Assembly: GCF_003710825.1 (NCBI RefSeq)
Contig: NZ_RHHQ01000022.1
Location: 62,001-126,000, forward strand
DNA length: 64,000 nt
Reading direction: 5' to 3'
Source: Brevibacillus fluminis
GTDB lineage: Bacteria; Bacillota; Bacilli; Brevibacillales; Brevibacillaceae
The translations under genes were made by a program, and so were the position numbers. A model generated the notes under the pieces. It made no database searches, was not told where the DNA came from, and worked only from the letters and a program-made list of their open reading frames with translations. Within the stretch, counting starts at the first letter, position 1. Every line of letters begins with the position of its first letter. This document shows positions 1 through 7,723 of the stretch, piece after piece.

Positions 1-24
1 CAATATGCGTTTGGCAGACATCAT
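1..24 (-). CDS. 5' end of a truncated minus-strand gene
   Basis: Only the first eight codons lie in the window, reading MMSAKRIL on the minus strand. The case for a real gene is the complementary AGGAGG at 32-37, seven bases before the ATG at 24-22, and a TATAAT hexamer further upstream. The product cannot be named from eight residues. The gene is divergent from the glutamate dehydrogenase gene, so the interval between them holds two outward promoters. Confidence 0.6.
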
Positions 25-76
25 TAACGAACCTCCTATGCAAGAATTGAAAGGATGTGGGTTATTCTATAAATGT

Positions 77-82
77 ATTATA
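77..82 (-). promoter_or_regulatory. Candidate -10 box for the truncated gene
   Basis: The minus strand reads TATAAT here, about 40 bases before the ribosome binding site of the truncated gene at 1-24. No good -35 hexamer is visible at 16-18 bp, so the call rests on the -10 alone. Confidence 0.35.
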
Positions 83-258
83 CAAGATTGAAAGCAGGTC
101 GAGCTCACAAAAACCGAATTAGGGAAAACCCTTGTGATTTCAAGAGTTTTCTGAAATGAGCGAAACTATTTACAGAGTAATTTAATGCTTCTCTTTCCCC
201 AAGCAAGCGTGTATACTTAACGATGGATTGACCGATTACATTTTTGAGGTGGTACAAA

Positions 259-1551
259 ATGGGTAATCACGAAGTGGTAACCGGAAACACCCAAGGTACG
301 GAGAAGCAAACGGAGAGTCTGAATCTCCTAACTTCGACGCAAACGGTGATCAAAGAGGCGTTAGAGAAATTAGGTTACCAAGAATCGATGTACGAACTGT
401 TGAAGGAGCCGTTGCGCGTACTAACTGTTCGTATCCCAGTTCGCATGGATAACGGTGAGGTAAAAGTATTTACAGGCTATCGCGCACAACATAATGATGC
501 TGTTGGCCCAACAAAAGGAGGAATTCGCTTCCATCCTGAGGTTAGTGAGGATGAAGTGAAAGCGCTCTCTATTTGGATGAGCCTGAAAGCCGGTATCGTT
601 GATTTGCCATACGGCGGCGGTAAAGGCGGCATCATTTGCGATCCTCGCGAGATGTCTTTCCGTGAATTAGAGCGTTTGAGCCGCGGGTATGTTCGTGCGG
701 TGAGCCAAATCGTTGGTCCGACCAAAGACATTCCAGCACCAGACGTATTTACAAACTCTCAAATCATGGCGTGGATGATGGATGAGTACAGTCGCATCCG
801 TGAGTTCGATTCGCCGGGCTTCATCACTGGCAAACCGATTGCACTTGGCGGTTCGCATGGTCGTGAAACCGCTACGGCAAAAGGGGTAACCATCTGCATC
901 CGCGAAGCGCTGAAACGCCGCAACATCGACCTGAAAAACGCCCGCGTGGTGGTACAAGGGTTCGGTAATGCCGGAAGCTACCTGTCCAAGTTCCTGCATG
1001 ATGCCGGGGCGAAAGTGGTCGGTATCTCCGATGCGTACGGTGCACTGCATGATCCAAACGGCTTGGATATTGATTACTTGCTGGATCGCCGCGATTCCTT
1101 CGGTACTGTCACCAAGCTGTTCACCAACACGATTACGAACAAAGAGCTGTTGGAGTTGGATTGCGACATTTTGGTACCTGCAGCGATCGAGAACCAAATC
1201 ACTGCGGAAAATGCGCATAACATCAAAGCTTCCATCGTTTGTGAAGCAGCAAACGGGCCTACGACTTTGGAAGCAACCAAAATCCTCACCGAGCGCGGCA
1301 TCCTGCTGGTGCCTGACGTACTGGCAAGCGCTGGTGGCGTAACCGTTTCGTACTTTGAATGGGTACAAAACAACCAAGGTTACTACTGGACGGAAGAAGA
1401 AGTGGAAGAGAAGTTGGAGAAAGTGATGGTCAAATCCTTCGAAAACGTATATTCCCTTTCCCAAACTCGCCGTGTCGACATGCGTTTGGCTGCTTACATG
1501 GTGGGCGCACGCAAAATGGCAGAAGCATCCCGCTTCCGCGGCTGGGTCTAA
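259..1551 (+). CDS. gudB: NAD-type glutamate dehydrogenase
   Basis: This enzyme of 430 residues interconverts glutamate and 2-oxoglutarate plus ammonia, normally the catabolic route for glutamate in Bacillales. The substrate domain carries GPTKGGIRFHP (about 83-93) and the catalytic Lys in PYGGGKGG (about K122); the nucleotide fold follows with GFGNAG at about 234-239. Length fits RocG/GudB (about 424). The ATG at 259 is chosen because GAGGTGG lies just upstream; the in-frame TTG at 244 would put the ribosome binding site inside the gene. It stands alone and ends at a strong hairpin. GudB and RocG cannot be told apart from sequence alone; the neighbourhood favours GudB. A weak -10 (TATACT, 212-217) is the only promoter sign. 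Confidence 0.93.
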   Translation: MGNHEVVTGNTQGTEKQTESLNLLTSTQTVIKEALEKLGYQESMYELLKEPLRVLTVRIPVRMDNGEVKVFTGYRAQHNDAVGPTKGGIRFHPEVSEDEVKALSIWMSLKAGIVDLPYGGGKGGIICDPREMSFRELERLSRGYVRAVSQIVGPTKDIPAPDVFTNSQIMAWMMDEYSRIREFDSPGFITGKPIALGGSHGRETATAKGVTICIREALKRRNIDLKNARVVVQGFGNAGSYLSKFLHDAGAKVVGISDAYGALHDPNGLDIDYLLDRRDSFGTVTKLFTNTITNKELLELDCDILVPAAIENQITAENAHNIKASIVCEAANGPTTLEATKILTERGILLVPDVLASAGGVTVSYFEWVQNNQGYYWTEEEVEEKLEKVMVKSFENVYSLSQTRRVDMRLAAYMVGARKMAEASRFRGWV

Positions 1552-1560
1552 ACCAGAACG

Positions 1561-1597
1561 AAAAAACCTCTCACGGAGTGATCCTGAGAGGTTTTTT
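1561..1597. terminator. Bidirectional terminator between gudB and ansA
   Basis: A 13-bp stem (1561-1573 with 1585-1597) is flanked by A and T runs on both sides, so it can stop transcription arriving from the dehydrogenase gene and from the convergent asparaginase gene. Confidence 0.9.
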
Positions 1598-1619
1598 GTT
1601 TGTCATTCATTCAAAAGAA

Positions 1620-2588
1620 TTAGTGCTCGAACATTTCTTGAAGCTGCTTGAAATCGTTTGTCGTTTGAAGAGTCACCATCAGCTTCAGGCGCGCTTTTTG
1701 GCCATTCAGCCCATTGGAGAAGATGACGCCCAATTGCTTCAGCTTTTTGCCGCCACCCTCGTAGTCGTACACATCTTGCACTTGTCCGTTAAAGCAGCGC
1801 GAAACCATGACGATTGGCGTTCCTTTTTCAATCAATTGCGCAAGAACAGGCACGATCGCAGGTGGGAGGTTGCCGAGTCCCAACGCTTCGATGACGACGC
1901 CGTCAATGGCATCATCAAGCAAAAATTGCAGCCAGCGCGGGTCCATTCCAGCGACAGCTTTGCAAAGCGGAATATTCGCATTTGCATGAGCAATTGAATA
2001 ATGCTCGCGATCCAATGGCGCATGGTGGTAATGAACGTGCTTTTTGCTGATGGTACCAATCGGTCCATACTGCGGTGACTGGAACGTCGCCACATTGCTC
2101 GTATGCGTTTTCGTAACGTGACGAGCGGCGTGGATTTCATCATTGAAGACGACGAGAACGCCTTTTCCTGAGCTTGCCGGGTCAATCGCGGTACGGACGG
2201 CGGAAATCAAATTGACAGGCCCGTCCGCTCCCAGCTCATTGCTGGATCGCATCGCGCCGGTTACGACGACAGGCAACGTCAACGAAAGGGTAAGATCGAG
2301 AAAATAGGCTGTCTCTTCAAGAGTATCCGTTCCGTGGGTGACAACCACGCCATCATACTCGTGTGTGGCTGTTTCTTGTTCAATCAACTGGCGGAGCTGG
2401 TTCATGACAGCAGGTGTCATGTGAGGGCTGGGTAAGTTCACGTAGTTCATCATTTTCACTTCTGCCAATTGATGAAGGTGAGGGAGTATTTTGGTAACGG
2501 CTTCTTCATCAAGCGGTTTTACGCCCTCTGCTTCATCCACGGACATGGCAATGGTACCGCCCGTGTTGATCACCAGTACTTTTTTCAT
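1620..2588 (-). CDS. ansA: Type I L-asparaginase
   Basis: The 322-residue protein hydrolyses asparagine to aspartate and ammonia. Both signature threonine motifs are present: TGGTIA at residues 9-14 near the N-terminus and THGTDTLEE at 84-92. There is no signal peptide, so a cytoplasmic enzyme is expected. Length matches AnsA-type enzymes (about 320-330). The ATG follows AGGAGAG on the minus strand. It is convergent with gudB and divergent from prsW. Asparaginase beside glutamate dehydrogenase groups two ammonia-releasing amino acid catabolic steps; B. subtilis has ypdA between gudB and prsW, so this is a local replacement. Confidence 0.92.
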   Translation of the reverse strand: MKKVLVINTGGTIAMSVDEAEGVKPLDEEAVTKILPHLHQLAEVKMMNYVNLPSPHMTPAVMNQLRQLIEQETATHEYDGVVVTHGTDTLEETAYFLDLTLSLTLPVVVTGAMRSSNELGADGPVNLISAVRTAIDPASSGKGVLVVFNDEIHAARHVTKTHTSNVATFQSPQYGPIGTISKKHVHYHHAPLDREHYSIAHANANIPLCKAVAGMDPRWLQFLLDDAIDGVVIEALGLGNLPPAIVPVLAQLIEKGTPIVMVSRCFNGQVQDVYDYEGGGKKLKQLGVIFSNGLNGQKARLKLMVTLQTTNDFKQLQEMFEH

Positions 2589-2628
2589 TCCATTCTCTCC
2601 TGTTGCCAGTTTTAAAAAACTAATCTAC

Positions 2629-2657
2629 ATGGTACGATGAAAGCACGTATATGTAAA
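2629..2657 (-). promoter_or_regulatory. Candidate ansA promoter
   Basis: The minus strand shows TTTACA, 17 bp, then TACCAT, ending about 40 bp before the ansA start. It overlaps the leader of the divergent prsW gene. The match is moderate and no operator was recognised. Confidence 0.35.
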
Positions 2658-2672
2658 GGAGTCATTTTCACT

Positions 2673-3332
2673 ATGCTTGCAATCGTGGGAGCTGCGATCG
2701 CGCCGGGCATTGCGATTTTAAGCTACGTGTATTTGCGCGATCATTTGCAGCCTGAACCGATTTCCATGGTGGTACGAACCTTTTTGTTCGGGATTCTCCT
2801 CGTATTTCCCATCATGCTCCTTCAGTATATTATTCAAAATGAATGGGACTTGAATCAGGCGTTTTTTCAAGCGGTGATCTCGTCCGCATTAATTGAAGAA
2901 TTTTTCAAGTGGCTGGTGGTGTACCATTCAGCCTACAAACATGTGGAGTTTGACGAGCCATACGACGGGATTGTCTATTCGGTTGCGGTATCATTAGGGT
3001 TCGCCACCCTGGAAAATTTGTTTTACCTGATTTTGAACGGGTTGGACGTTGCTTTTTGGCGTGCGCTGCTGCCTGTGTCGAGCCATGCCTTATTTGGCAT
3101 TTGGATGGGCTATTACATGGGGCTCTCCAAGTTTTCCAAACCAGGCAAAGCCAAATCGATCCGTCTGGTCGTTTCGCTGTTACTGCCGATCGTGCTGCAT
3201 GCGAGTTACAACTTGATCTTTTTAACGACGGAATATTGGTTATGGCTGATCATTCCGTTTATGGTGATTTTGTGGTGGAATGGTTTGAGAAAAGTACGTT
3301 TGGCTCACGAGTTCGCTTCTAAAAACGGGTAG
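2673..3332 (+). CDS. prsW: Site-1 intramembrane protease PrsW
   Basis: PrsW is a polytopic membrane protease; in B. subtilis it makes the first cut in anti-sigma factor RsiW and so activates SigW. The 219-residue product has many hydrophobic segments. The catalytic glutamates sit in the EEFFKW motif at residues 75-76, followed by FDEPYDGIVY and later HASYN, all typical of the family. The ATG at 2673 is chosen because AAAGGAG lies upstream and because it places the two glutamates at the same positions as in B. subtilis PrsW. An upstream in-frame ATG at 2637 lacks a ribosome binding site. No rsiW-like gene lies beside it. Confidence 0.93.
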   Translation: MLAIVGAAIAPGIAILSYVYLRDHLQPEPISMVVRTFLFGILLVFPIMLLQYIIQNEWDLNQAFFQAVISSALIEEFFKWLVVYHSAYKHVEFDEPYDGIVYSVAVSLGFATLENLFYLILNGLDVAFWRALLPVSSHALFGIWMGYYMGLSKFSKPGKAKSIRLVVSLLLPIVLHASYNLIFLTTEYWLWLIIPFMVILWWNGLRKVRLAHEFASKNG

Positions 3333-3373
3333 TCTCGTCCATACTAGGAAGGTGAATAAGGAGGAGACTTTCC

Positions 3374-3535
3374 GTGTTTAAGACTCAGCGAACAAAAGTG
3401 ATGATACGGTGCAACGAATGTGGAGAAAAATTCACCTTGCGCGGAAAAAAAGGAAGCGAAGGCAAGGTGGAAACTGGTTTTAAGCAGTGTTTGTGCAGCA
3501 ATGACCGTTATTTTGACATTGAAGAACTACCATAG
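3374..3535 (+). CDS. 53-residue zinc-ribbon-like protein
   Basis: A GTG-started frame of 54 codons follows an excellent AAGGAGGAG at 3358-3366, eight bases from the start. The product is basic and has one CxxC near residues 13-16 (CNEC) and a CxC pair (CLC) in the C-terminal half, an arrangement suited to one zinc ion. No family name can be given with confidence. It lies just downstream of prsW and may be co-transcribed with it; a hairpin at 3551 closes the unit. The strong ribosome binding site and the cysteine pattern make a real gene likely. Confidence 0.7.
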   Translation: MFKTQRTKVMIRCNECGEKFTLRGKKGSEGKVETGFKQCLCSNDRYFDIEELP

Positions 3536-3550
3536 GAAAAACCAATACAG

Positions 3551-3589
3551 AAACGGCTTTCACGCGAAACTCAGCGGAAAGTCGTTTTT
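3551..3589 (+). terminator. Terminator after the zinc-ribbon gene
   Basis: An 11-bp stem with one G-T pair (3551-3561 with 3577-3587) runs into five T residues. It separates the prsW unit from the DeoR-type gene. Confidence 0.7.
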
Positions 3590-3592
3590 ATT

Positions 3593-3650
3593 TGCTTGTA
3601 ATTACTTATTATTGCTTATAAATGTATTGAAAAATCACTTACAATCACTT
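3593..3650 (+). promoter_or_regulatory. 10-bp-phased direct repeats, likely operator
   Basis: A CTT core recurs at 3595, 3605 and 3615, exactly 10 bp apart, within decamers resembling TTACTTATTA. Two further copies of AATCACTTA place CTT at 3638 and 3648, again 10 bp apart and inside the promoter. Direct repeats on one helix face suit a multimeric DeoR-family repressor, so autoregulation by the downstream gene is inferred. Confidence 0.5.
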
Positions 3651-3655
3651 ATTAT
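3627..3655 (+). promoter_or_regulatory. SigA-type promoter of the DeoR-family gene
   Basis: TTGAAA, a 17-bp spacer, then TATTAT. The second pair of phased repeats lies within the spacer. A small hairpin (AACAGC with GCTGTT, 3664-3680) follows in the leader before the ribosome binding site. Confidence 0.6.
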
Positions 3656-3702
3656 AAAAATGCAACAGCAGCAAGCTGTTACGAAAAGAGGTTGAACATC
3701 AC

Positions 3703-4473
3703 ATGTTTCAGGAAGAACGACTCGTCGAGATATTACGCGATTTGCAAGAGCACCAACGCATCAGCGTACAAGATATCATTGACCGCTACGGCGTTTCGCG
3801 CGATACGGCAAGGCGCGATCTGGTAAAGCTCGAAGAGCAGGGGGCCATCCTTCGGACGCGGGGCGGAGCCATATTGCCCACATTGACGAAGAAATCAATC
3901 CATTACAAGGAGCGCATTCAGCTTAAGTCTGACGTCAAACGGCTAATTGGGCAACGCGCAGCTTCACTGCTGAAAGATGGCGACTATCTCATCATGGATG
4001 CCTCGACCACTGTTCAATTTGCGGCGGAGGCGATGCAGACACGCGATAATGTCGTCGTAACCAATTCGATCGCCACAGCTAACATTTTGGCTGAGAAACC
4101 ATCTGTGAGCATTTACATGCTCGGCGGGATGCTGCAGGCACAAGATCGCTATGTCCTTGGGCCGCGCTCGATCGAAATGCTCTCGGACTATCAGGTGGAC
4201 AAATTGCTGATCGGTGTTTGCGGTCTCAATGCAGAAGGGATTTTTCACGCGACAGAGGAAGAGAGCTACCAGCTCCGTGAAATGCTCAAATGCGCGGACC
4301 AGGTGATCGTGCTCGCGGACCAGACCAAATTCGGTCTGAAGCTGTTCCATAAAGTGGCAGGCTTGGATTGGATTGATATGATCATCACGGACCGTATGCC
4401 ACATGAGGACATTTTAGCCGCATTGCGAAAGCATGAAATCGAGCTGTTCATCGTGCAACAGGAACAAGAATAA
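3703..4473 (+). CDS. DeoR-family transcriptional regulator
   Basis: The 256-residue protein has an N-terminal winged helix (about 1-60) with the DeoR signature YGVSRDTARRDLVKLEEQG, followed by the sugar-phosphate-sensing DeoR C-terminal domain (about 75-235, with the ribose-isomerase-like DGDYLIMDASTT stretch). Members usually repress sugar or nucleoside catabolic genes and release DNA on binding a phosphorylated sugar. No sugar gene lies nearby, and the gene stands alone between two terminators, so its regulon is unknown. Phased repeats in its own promoter suggest self-control. The start follows GAGG at a normal distance. Confidence 0.85.
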   Translation: MFQEERLVEILRDLQEHQRISVQDIIDRYGVSRDTARRDLVKLEEQGAILRTRGGAILPTLTKKSIHYKERIQLKSDVKRLIGQRAASLLKDGDYLIMDASTTVQFAAEAMQTRDNVVVTNSIATANILAEKPSVSIYMLGGMLQAQDRYVLGPRSIEMLSDYQVDKLLIGVCGLNAEGIFHATEEESYQLREMLKCADQVIVLADQTKFGLKLFHKVAGLDWIDMIITDRMPHEDILAALRKHEIELFIVQQEQE

Positions 4474-4542
4474 TACCGGATATGTTGTCTGTGATGGCGT
4501 CATGGCGAATGTGCCAGCGTGACATCCAGCTCATATATAATA

Positions 4543-4571
4543 GGAGCTTCCTTTTGGGAGGCTTCTTTTTT
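4543..4571 (+). terminator. Terminator after the DeoR-family gene
   Basis: AGCTTCC (4545-4551) pairs with GGGAGGCT downstream, followed by TTCTTTTTT. Confidence 0.7.
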
Positions 4572-4622
4572 ATTTGCAGCACATGATACGTAACGAGACA
4601 TTGCGAAAAAAATGCGTTAGCC

Positions 4623-4669
4623 CACGCCGTTCCCTGGGTGCAGGAAAATGTCGGCGTGCGCCTATTTTT
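4623..4669 (+). terminator. Second hairpin upstream of sleB
   Basis: CACGCCG (4623-4629) pairs with CGGCGTG (4652-4658), and a five-T run follows at 4665-4669. No gene lies between this and the previous terminator, so it may be a backup terminator or part of an unrecognised short transcript. Confidence 0.35.
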
Positions 4670-4699
4670 GCATAATAAGCCAATCAGACACGAACACTA
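4669..4699 (+). promoter_or_regulatory. Candidate SigG promoter of sleB
   Basis: TGCATA at 4669 and AACACTA at 4693, 18 bp apart, resemble the forespore SigG elements TGnATA and CATACTA (five of seven in the -10). SigG control is known for sleB in B. subtilis; here it is an inference from a moderate match. Confidence 0.4.
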
Positions 4700-4740
4700 T
4701 TTCCATCGACGCTACTTTTTGTAACAGGAGGGATTCTTGC

Positions 4741-5292
4741 GTGCGAGCGTTACGATGGAAAATCCTTGGGCTCGTCACCTGCCTTGCTCTGGGAGGATTG
4801 GCCGGCGTGTATTACATAGCGTCAAAGCAGGGGGATAAAGGGTTGCTGCAATCGGCAGCGCCTGTGATGGAATGGGCAGCACCTGCGAAAAAGGCGGGCA
4901 CAGCTAACACGCAAATAGCGTTTCATGCCACACAGCTTTCGGCGAATGACCGCAAACTCATGGCCAATGCCGTCTACGGCGAGTCGCGTGGGGAACCGTA
5001 CGTGGGACAAGTAGCGGTCGCAGCCGTCATATTGAATCGGGTCAAAAGCCCGGCGTTTCCCAATACTGCAGCGGGCGTAATCTTTGAACCACGTGCCTTC
5101 ACAGCTGTTGCCGATGGGCAGATCTGGCTCGCTCCCAATGAGACGGCAAGCAAAGCGGTCAATGATGCAATCAAAGGGTTGGACCCTACAGGGGGATGCA
5201 CCTATTATTTCAATCCGCAAACGGCAACCTCTCAGTGGATATGGAGCAGGCCGCAGGTGAAGAAAATCGGAAAACATATTTTTTGCCGATAG
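4741..5292 (+). CDS. sleB: Spore cortex-lytic enzyme SleB (short form)
   Basis: This 183-residue protein has an N-terminal hydrophobic segment (about 7-26) for export from the forespore, then a SleB/CwlJ hydrolase domain (about 62-183) with the catalytic-type glutamate in VYGESRGEP. It breaks down cortex peptidoglycan during germination. The GTG at 4741 follows AGGAGGG by eight bases; the longer in-frame extension upstream has no ribosome binding site and would spoil the signal sequence. B. subtilis SleB is about 305 residues because of an N-terminal peptidoglycan-binding domain, which is absent here. The downstream ypeB partner identifies it as SleB rather than CwlJ. Confidence 0.88.
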   Translation: MRALRWKILGLVTCLALGGLAGVYYIASKQGDKGLLQSAAPVMEWAAPAKKAGTANTQIAFHATQLSANDRKLMANAVYGESRGEPYVGQVAVAAVILNRVKSPAFPNTAAGVIFEPRAFTAVADGQIWLAPNETASKAVNDAIKGLDPTGGCTYYFNPQTATSQWIWSRPQVKKIGKHIFCR

Positions 5293-5319
5293 CAAGACAT
5301 GAGATAGGGGGACAACAGT

Positions 5320-6693
5320 GTGATCTATGGAGCAACAGCACGGGTACTTCTGCCGGTTGCGATCGTAGCTTTGGTCGGAGCAGGTGTTTGGGGATACCAG
5401 GAGCACAATGAGAAAAACTCGGTCCTGATCAAAGCGGAAAACCAATACCAACGGGCGTTCCATGACTTGAATTACCATCTCGACAAATTGCAGGATGAGC
5501 TAGGCAAATCGCTGGTCGTAAACACGCGTAAGCAGATGACACCGTCGCTGACAAACGTTTGGCGTCTTGCGTATGCGGCGCAAAACGATGTGGGGCAGCT
5601 ACCGCTGACGCTAATGTCGTTTAGCAAAACCGAGGAGTTCCTCGCTAGAGTTGCCGACTTTTCCTACGGGGTAGCGGTTCGGGATCTGAATAAGCAGCCG
5701 CTCACGGAAAAAGAGTACAAAACGTTGGAGGGGCTGTACAAACACTCCAAGGAAATCCAAGGCGAACTCAACAAAGTGCAGACAAAAGTCATCGATAATC
5801 AGCTGCGCTGGATGGATGTGGAGAGTGCGCTCGCCTCGGATGATAAAAAGTCGGATAATACCATCGTCGACGGCTTTCAAACGATTGAAAAACGGGTGAA
5901 CGAGTACCAGGATTTAGACTGGGGTGTCGCGATTAATAGTCTGGATCATAAAAAGAAACAACGCGTCAAGGGAATCTCCGGCAAACTTGTAACGCCTGAG
6001 GAAGCGGGGCGAATCGCGCTTGATTTCATTGGCATGCATGGGAAAAACGTCAAAGTAGATGTTGAAAACAACGGGAAGTCCGAGGAATACAGCGCGTACA
6101 GCGTCAGAGTGACGAGCAGGGAGCTGAAAAGCCCGATCAACGTCGAGGTGACCAAGCGGGCGGGAAAAGTCGTCTGGCTGTTGAATGAACGGACGATTGG
6201 TAAACCAGCAATCTCGCTAGCGGCTGCGGAAGAGAGCGGGAAAAAGTTTTTGCACGCGCATGACTATCCAAACATGGAAGCGGTCGAAAGCGATTTGTAC
6301 GACGGCCTAGGAGTCTTCACGTTTGTTCCCAAGCAGGACAATGTGTTGATCTATCCAGACGCTGTCACGGTTAAAGTCGCCCTCGATACTGGCGATGTCA
6401 ACGGGTTCCATGCGACCGAGTATCTGTTCAATCATAAACAGCGTATTCTACCAAAAGCAAAGGTGACGGCAGAAAAAGCACGTACCATGCTCAATCCGAA
6501 AGTGCGCGTGACCGATCAGCGGATGGCGTTGATCGAAGGGAAGGCGGACGGGAAAGAAGTGTTGTGCTACGAATTCACCGGCCGTTTTGAGAAAGACACC
6601 TACATGATTTATATCAATGCGCTCACAGGGGACGAAGAAGAAGTCGTCAAAATGGACGTTCATCGAGGCACGGGGCAGCCGGGAGCAAAGTAA
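5320..6693 (+). CDS. ypeB: Germination protein YpeB
   Basis: YpeB of 457 residues is needed to localise and stabilise SleB in dormant spores, and the two genes form a conserved pair. The sequence has an N-terminal membrane anchor (about 5-24), a long helical N-terminal region, and C-terminal repeats of the PepSY type (for example around TPEEAGRIALDFIG and SLAAAEESGKKFL). The GTG at 5320 follows AGGGGGA at a normal spacing, and the neighbouring GTG two bases earlier is closed at once by a stop. Length fits the family (about 450). A GC-rich hairpin follows. Confidence 0.93.
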   Translation: MIYGATARVLLPVAIVALVGAGVWGYQEHNEKNSVLIKAENQYQRAFHDLNYHLDKLQDELGKSLVVNTRKQMTPSLTNVWRLAYAAQNDVGQLPLTLMSFSKTEEFLARVADFSYGVAVRDLNKQPLTEKEYKTLEGLYKHSKEIQGELNKVQTKVIDNQLRWMDVESALASDDKKSDNTIVDGFQTIEKRVNEYQDLDWGVAINSLDHKKKQRVKGISGKLVTPEEAGRIALDFIGMHGKNVKVDVENNGKSEEYSAYSVRVTSRELKSPINVEVTKRAGKVVWLLNERTIGKPAISLAAAEESGKKFLHAHDYPNMEAVESDLYDGLGVFTFVPKQDNVLIYPDAVTVKVALDTGDVNGFHATEYLFNHKQRILPKAKVTAEKARTMLNPKVRVTDQRMALIEGKADGKEVLCYEFTGRFEKDTYMIYINALTGDEEEVVKMDVHRGTGQPGAK

Positions 6694-6703
6694 CGAAAGC
6701 GAT

Positions 6704-6731
6704 GGGGAGGGGGGCCGCAATCCCCTTCCTC
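6704..6731 (+). terminator. Hairpin after ypeB
   Basis: A 10-bp G/C-rich stem with two G-T pairs (6704-6713 with 6722-6731) lies just after ypeB. The T tail is poor, so efficiency is uncertain. Confidence 0.5.
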
Positions 6732-6734
6732 TAT

Positions 6735-6764
6735 TTGCCGTATCGACAAAAAGGTGTGTATAAT
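6735..6764 (+). promoter_or_regulatory. SigA-type promoter of ypfA
   Basis: TTGCCG, an 18-bp spacer, then a perfect TATAAT, 33 bp before the ypfA start codon. Confidence 0.7.
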
Positions 6765-6797
6765 GAGAGGGGGATTGGAAACAAAGGGGGAAGAACA

Positions 6798-7484
6798 TTG
6801 AGCACCTATCCGCAGGTAGGACAGATCCTACGCATGAATCTCGTTACGCTTCAGGAAGAAAAAGCAAAGCTGGTCTATAAAACGAGAGTGTCCGATATAA
6901 CAGGGGATCTACTTGCTATTGAGGTACCAATTGAAGAGGAATCAGGACGCGGATACCGCATACCCGAAGGGATGGAAGTCAGCATCTGGTTTATGGGTGA
7001 GGACGGCTCGCGGTACGATTTTCGATCGACCATCAGCGGCTATCGCACCGACAACATTCCCGTTCTGCTATTGAAGCTGCCGCCTGTGCAGGAGATTACC
7101 CGCACGCAGCGGCGCAACTACTTGCGGGTCGATGTGCAGCTGGAGATTTCGGTCAAAACGACCGATACGGTCCGTAACTACCACTTCTTAGCGAGAACCT
7201 CGGATATTAGCGGCGGTGGTCTTTCTTTTACCTGCTCCGACCAATATCGATTGAAGGAGCACGATCCGCTCATGCTATGGCTGGTCATTCCGTTGAAAAA
7301 CGGCACGATCATGCATGCCCAGGCGGAAGGGGAAGTAACCCGCATAAAAAAGCTGGAAGACGTCCCGAATATGCAATGGGTTTCCGTCAAATTCGTCAAC
7401 ATTCACGAAAGCGATCAGGCAAAAGTGGTACGAGCCTGTTACGAGCGCCAGCTTGAGCTACGCAAAAAAGGAATTACCGAATAA
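6798..7484 (+). CDS. ypfA: c-di-GMP receptor, flagellar brake (YpfA/MotI-type)
   Basis: The 228-residue protein combines an N-terminal YcgR-like domain (about 1-95) with a C-terminal PilZ domain. The c-di-GMP contacts are visible as QRRNYLR and DISGGGL. In B. subtilis the homologue (YpfA, DgrA, MotI) binds c-di-GMP and disengages the flagellar motor. The TTG at 6798 is preferred because AAAGGGGG lies seven bases upstream; the longer reading from 6702 would run through the promoter. It heads the ypfA-ypfB-cmk-plsC run. Confidence 0.9.
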   Translation: MSTYPQVGQILRMNLVTLQEEKAKLVYKTRVSDITGDLLAIEVPIEEESGRGYRIPEGMEVSIWFMGEDGSRYDFRSTISGYRTDNIPVLLLKLPPVQEITRTQRRNYLRVDVQLEISVKTTDTVRNYHFLARTSDISGGGLSFTCSDQYRLKEHDPLMLWLVIPLKNGTIMHAQAEGEVTRIKKLEDVPNMQWVSVKFVNIHESDQAKVVRACYERQLELRKKGITE

Positions 7485-7492
7485 GCAGATTG

Positions 7493-7510
7493 CCTCTTAA
7501 AAAAAAGAGG
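7493..7510 (+). other. Small hairpin over the ypfB ribosome binding site
   Basis: CCTCTT (7493-7498) can pair with AAGAGG (7505-7510) across six A residues. The 3' arm is the ribosome binding site of ypfB, so the hairpin could lower its translation. It may also be chance in an A-rich gap. Confidence 0.35.
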
Positions 7511-7517
7511 GATAAAG

Positions 7518-7712
7518 ATGAAACGTTCGGAAGATTACGAGGCGCGATTCATCCGTTTATCCGCGCGCGTCGAAAAGTTGATCACACGCTTTATTATTGG
7601 ACTTGTTCTTCTTTTTATTGTCGGACAGTGTGCGGTCCATCTACTCCCCATCCGCTTCTTGCTTAATGAGACGGTCAAATGGGAAGGATCGGCACATATT
7701 TTGCAGAAATAG
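7518..7712 (+). CDS. ypfB: Small membrane protein YpfB
   Basis: The 64-residue product has a charged N-terminus and a single membrane segment at about 24-44, and occupies the position of B. subtilis ypfB between ypfA and cmk. Function is unknown. AAGAGGG precedes the ATG at good spacing. It probably belongs to the ypfA-cmk transcript. Identity rests on position and general character, not on a recognised motif. Confidence 0.7.
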   Translation: MKRSEDYEARFIRLSARVEKLITRFIIGLVLLFIVGQCAVHLLPIRFLLNETVKWEGSAHILQK

Positions 7713-7723
7713 GTGATAGCCAG

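Noticed and set aside
2597..2672. SigA promoter for prsW
   Set aside because: TACGAT at 2633 has no -35 at an allowed distance (TTGCCA is 24 bp away), so no promoter was annotated.
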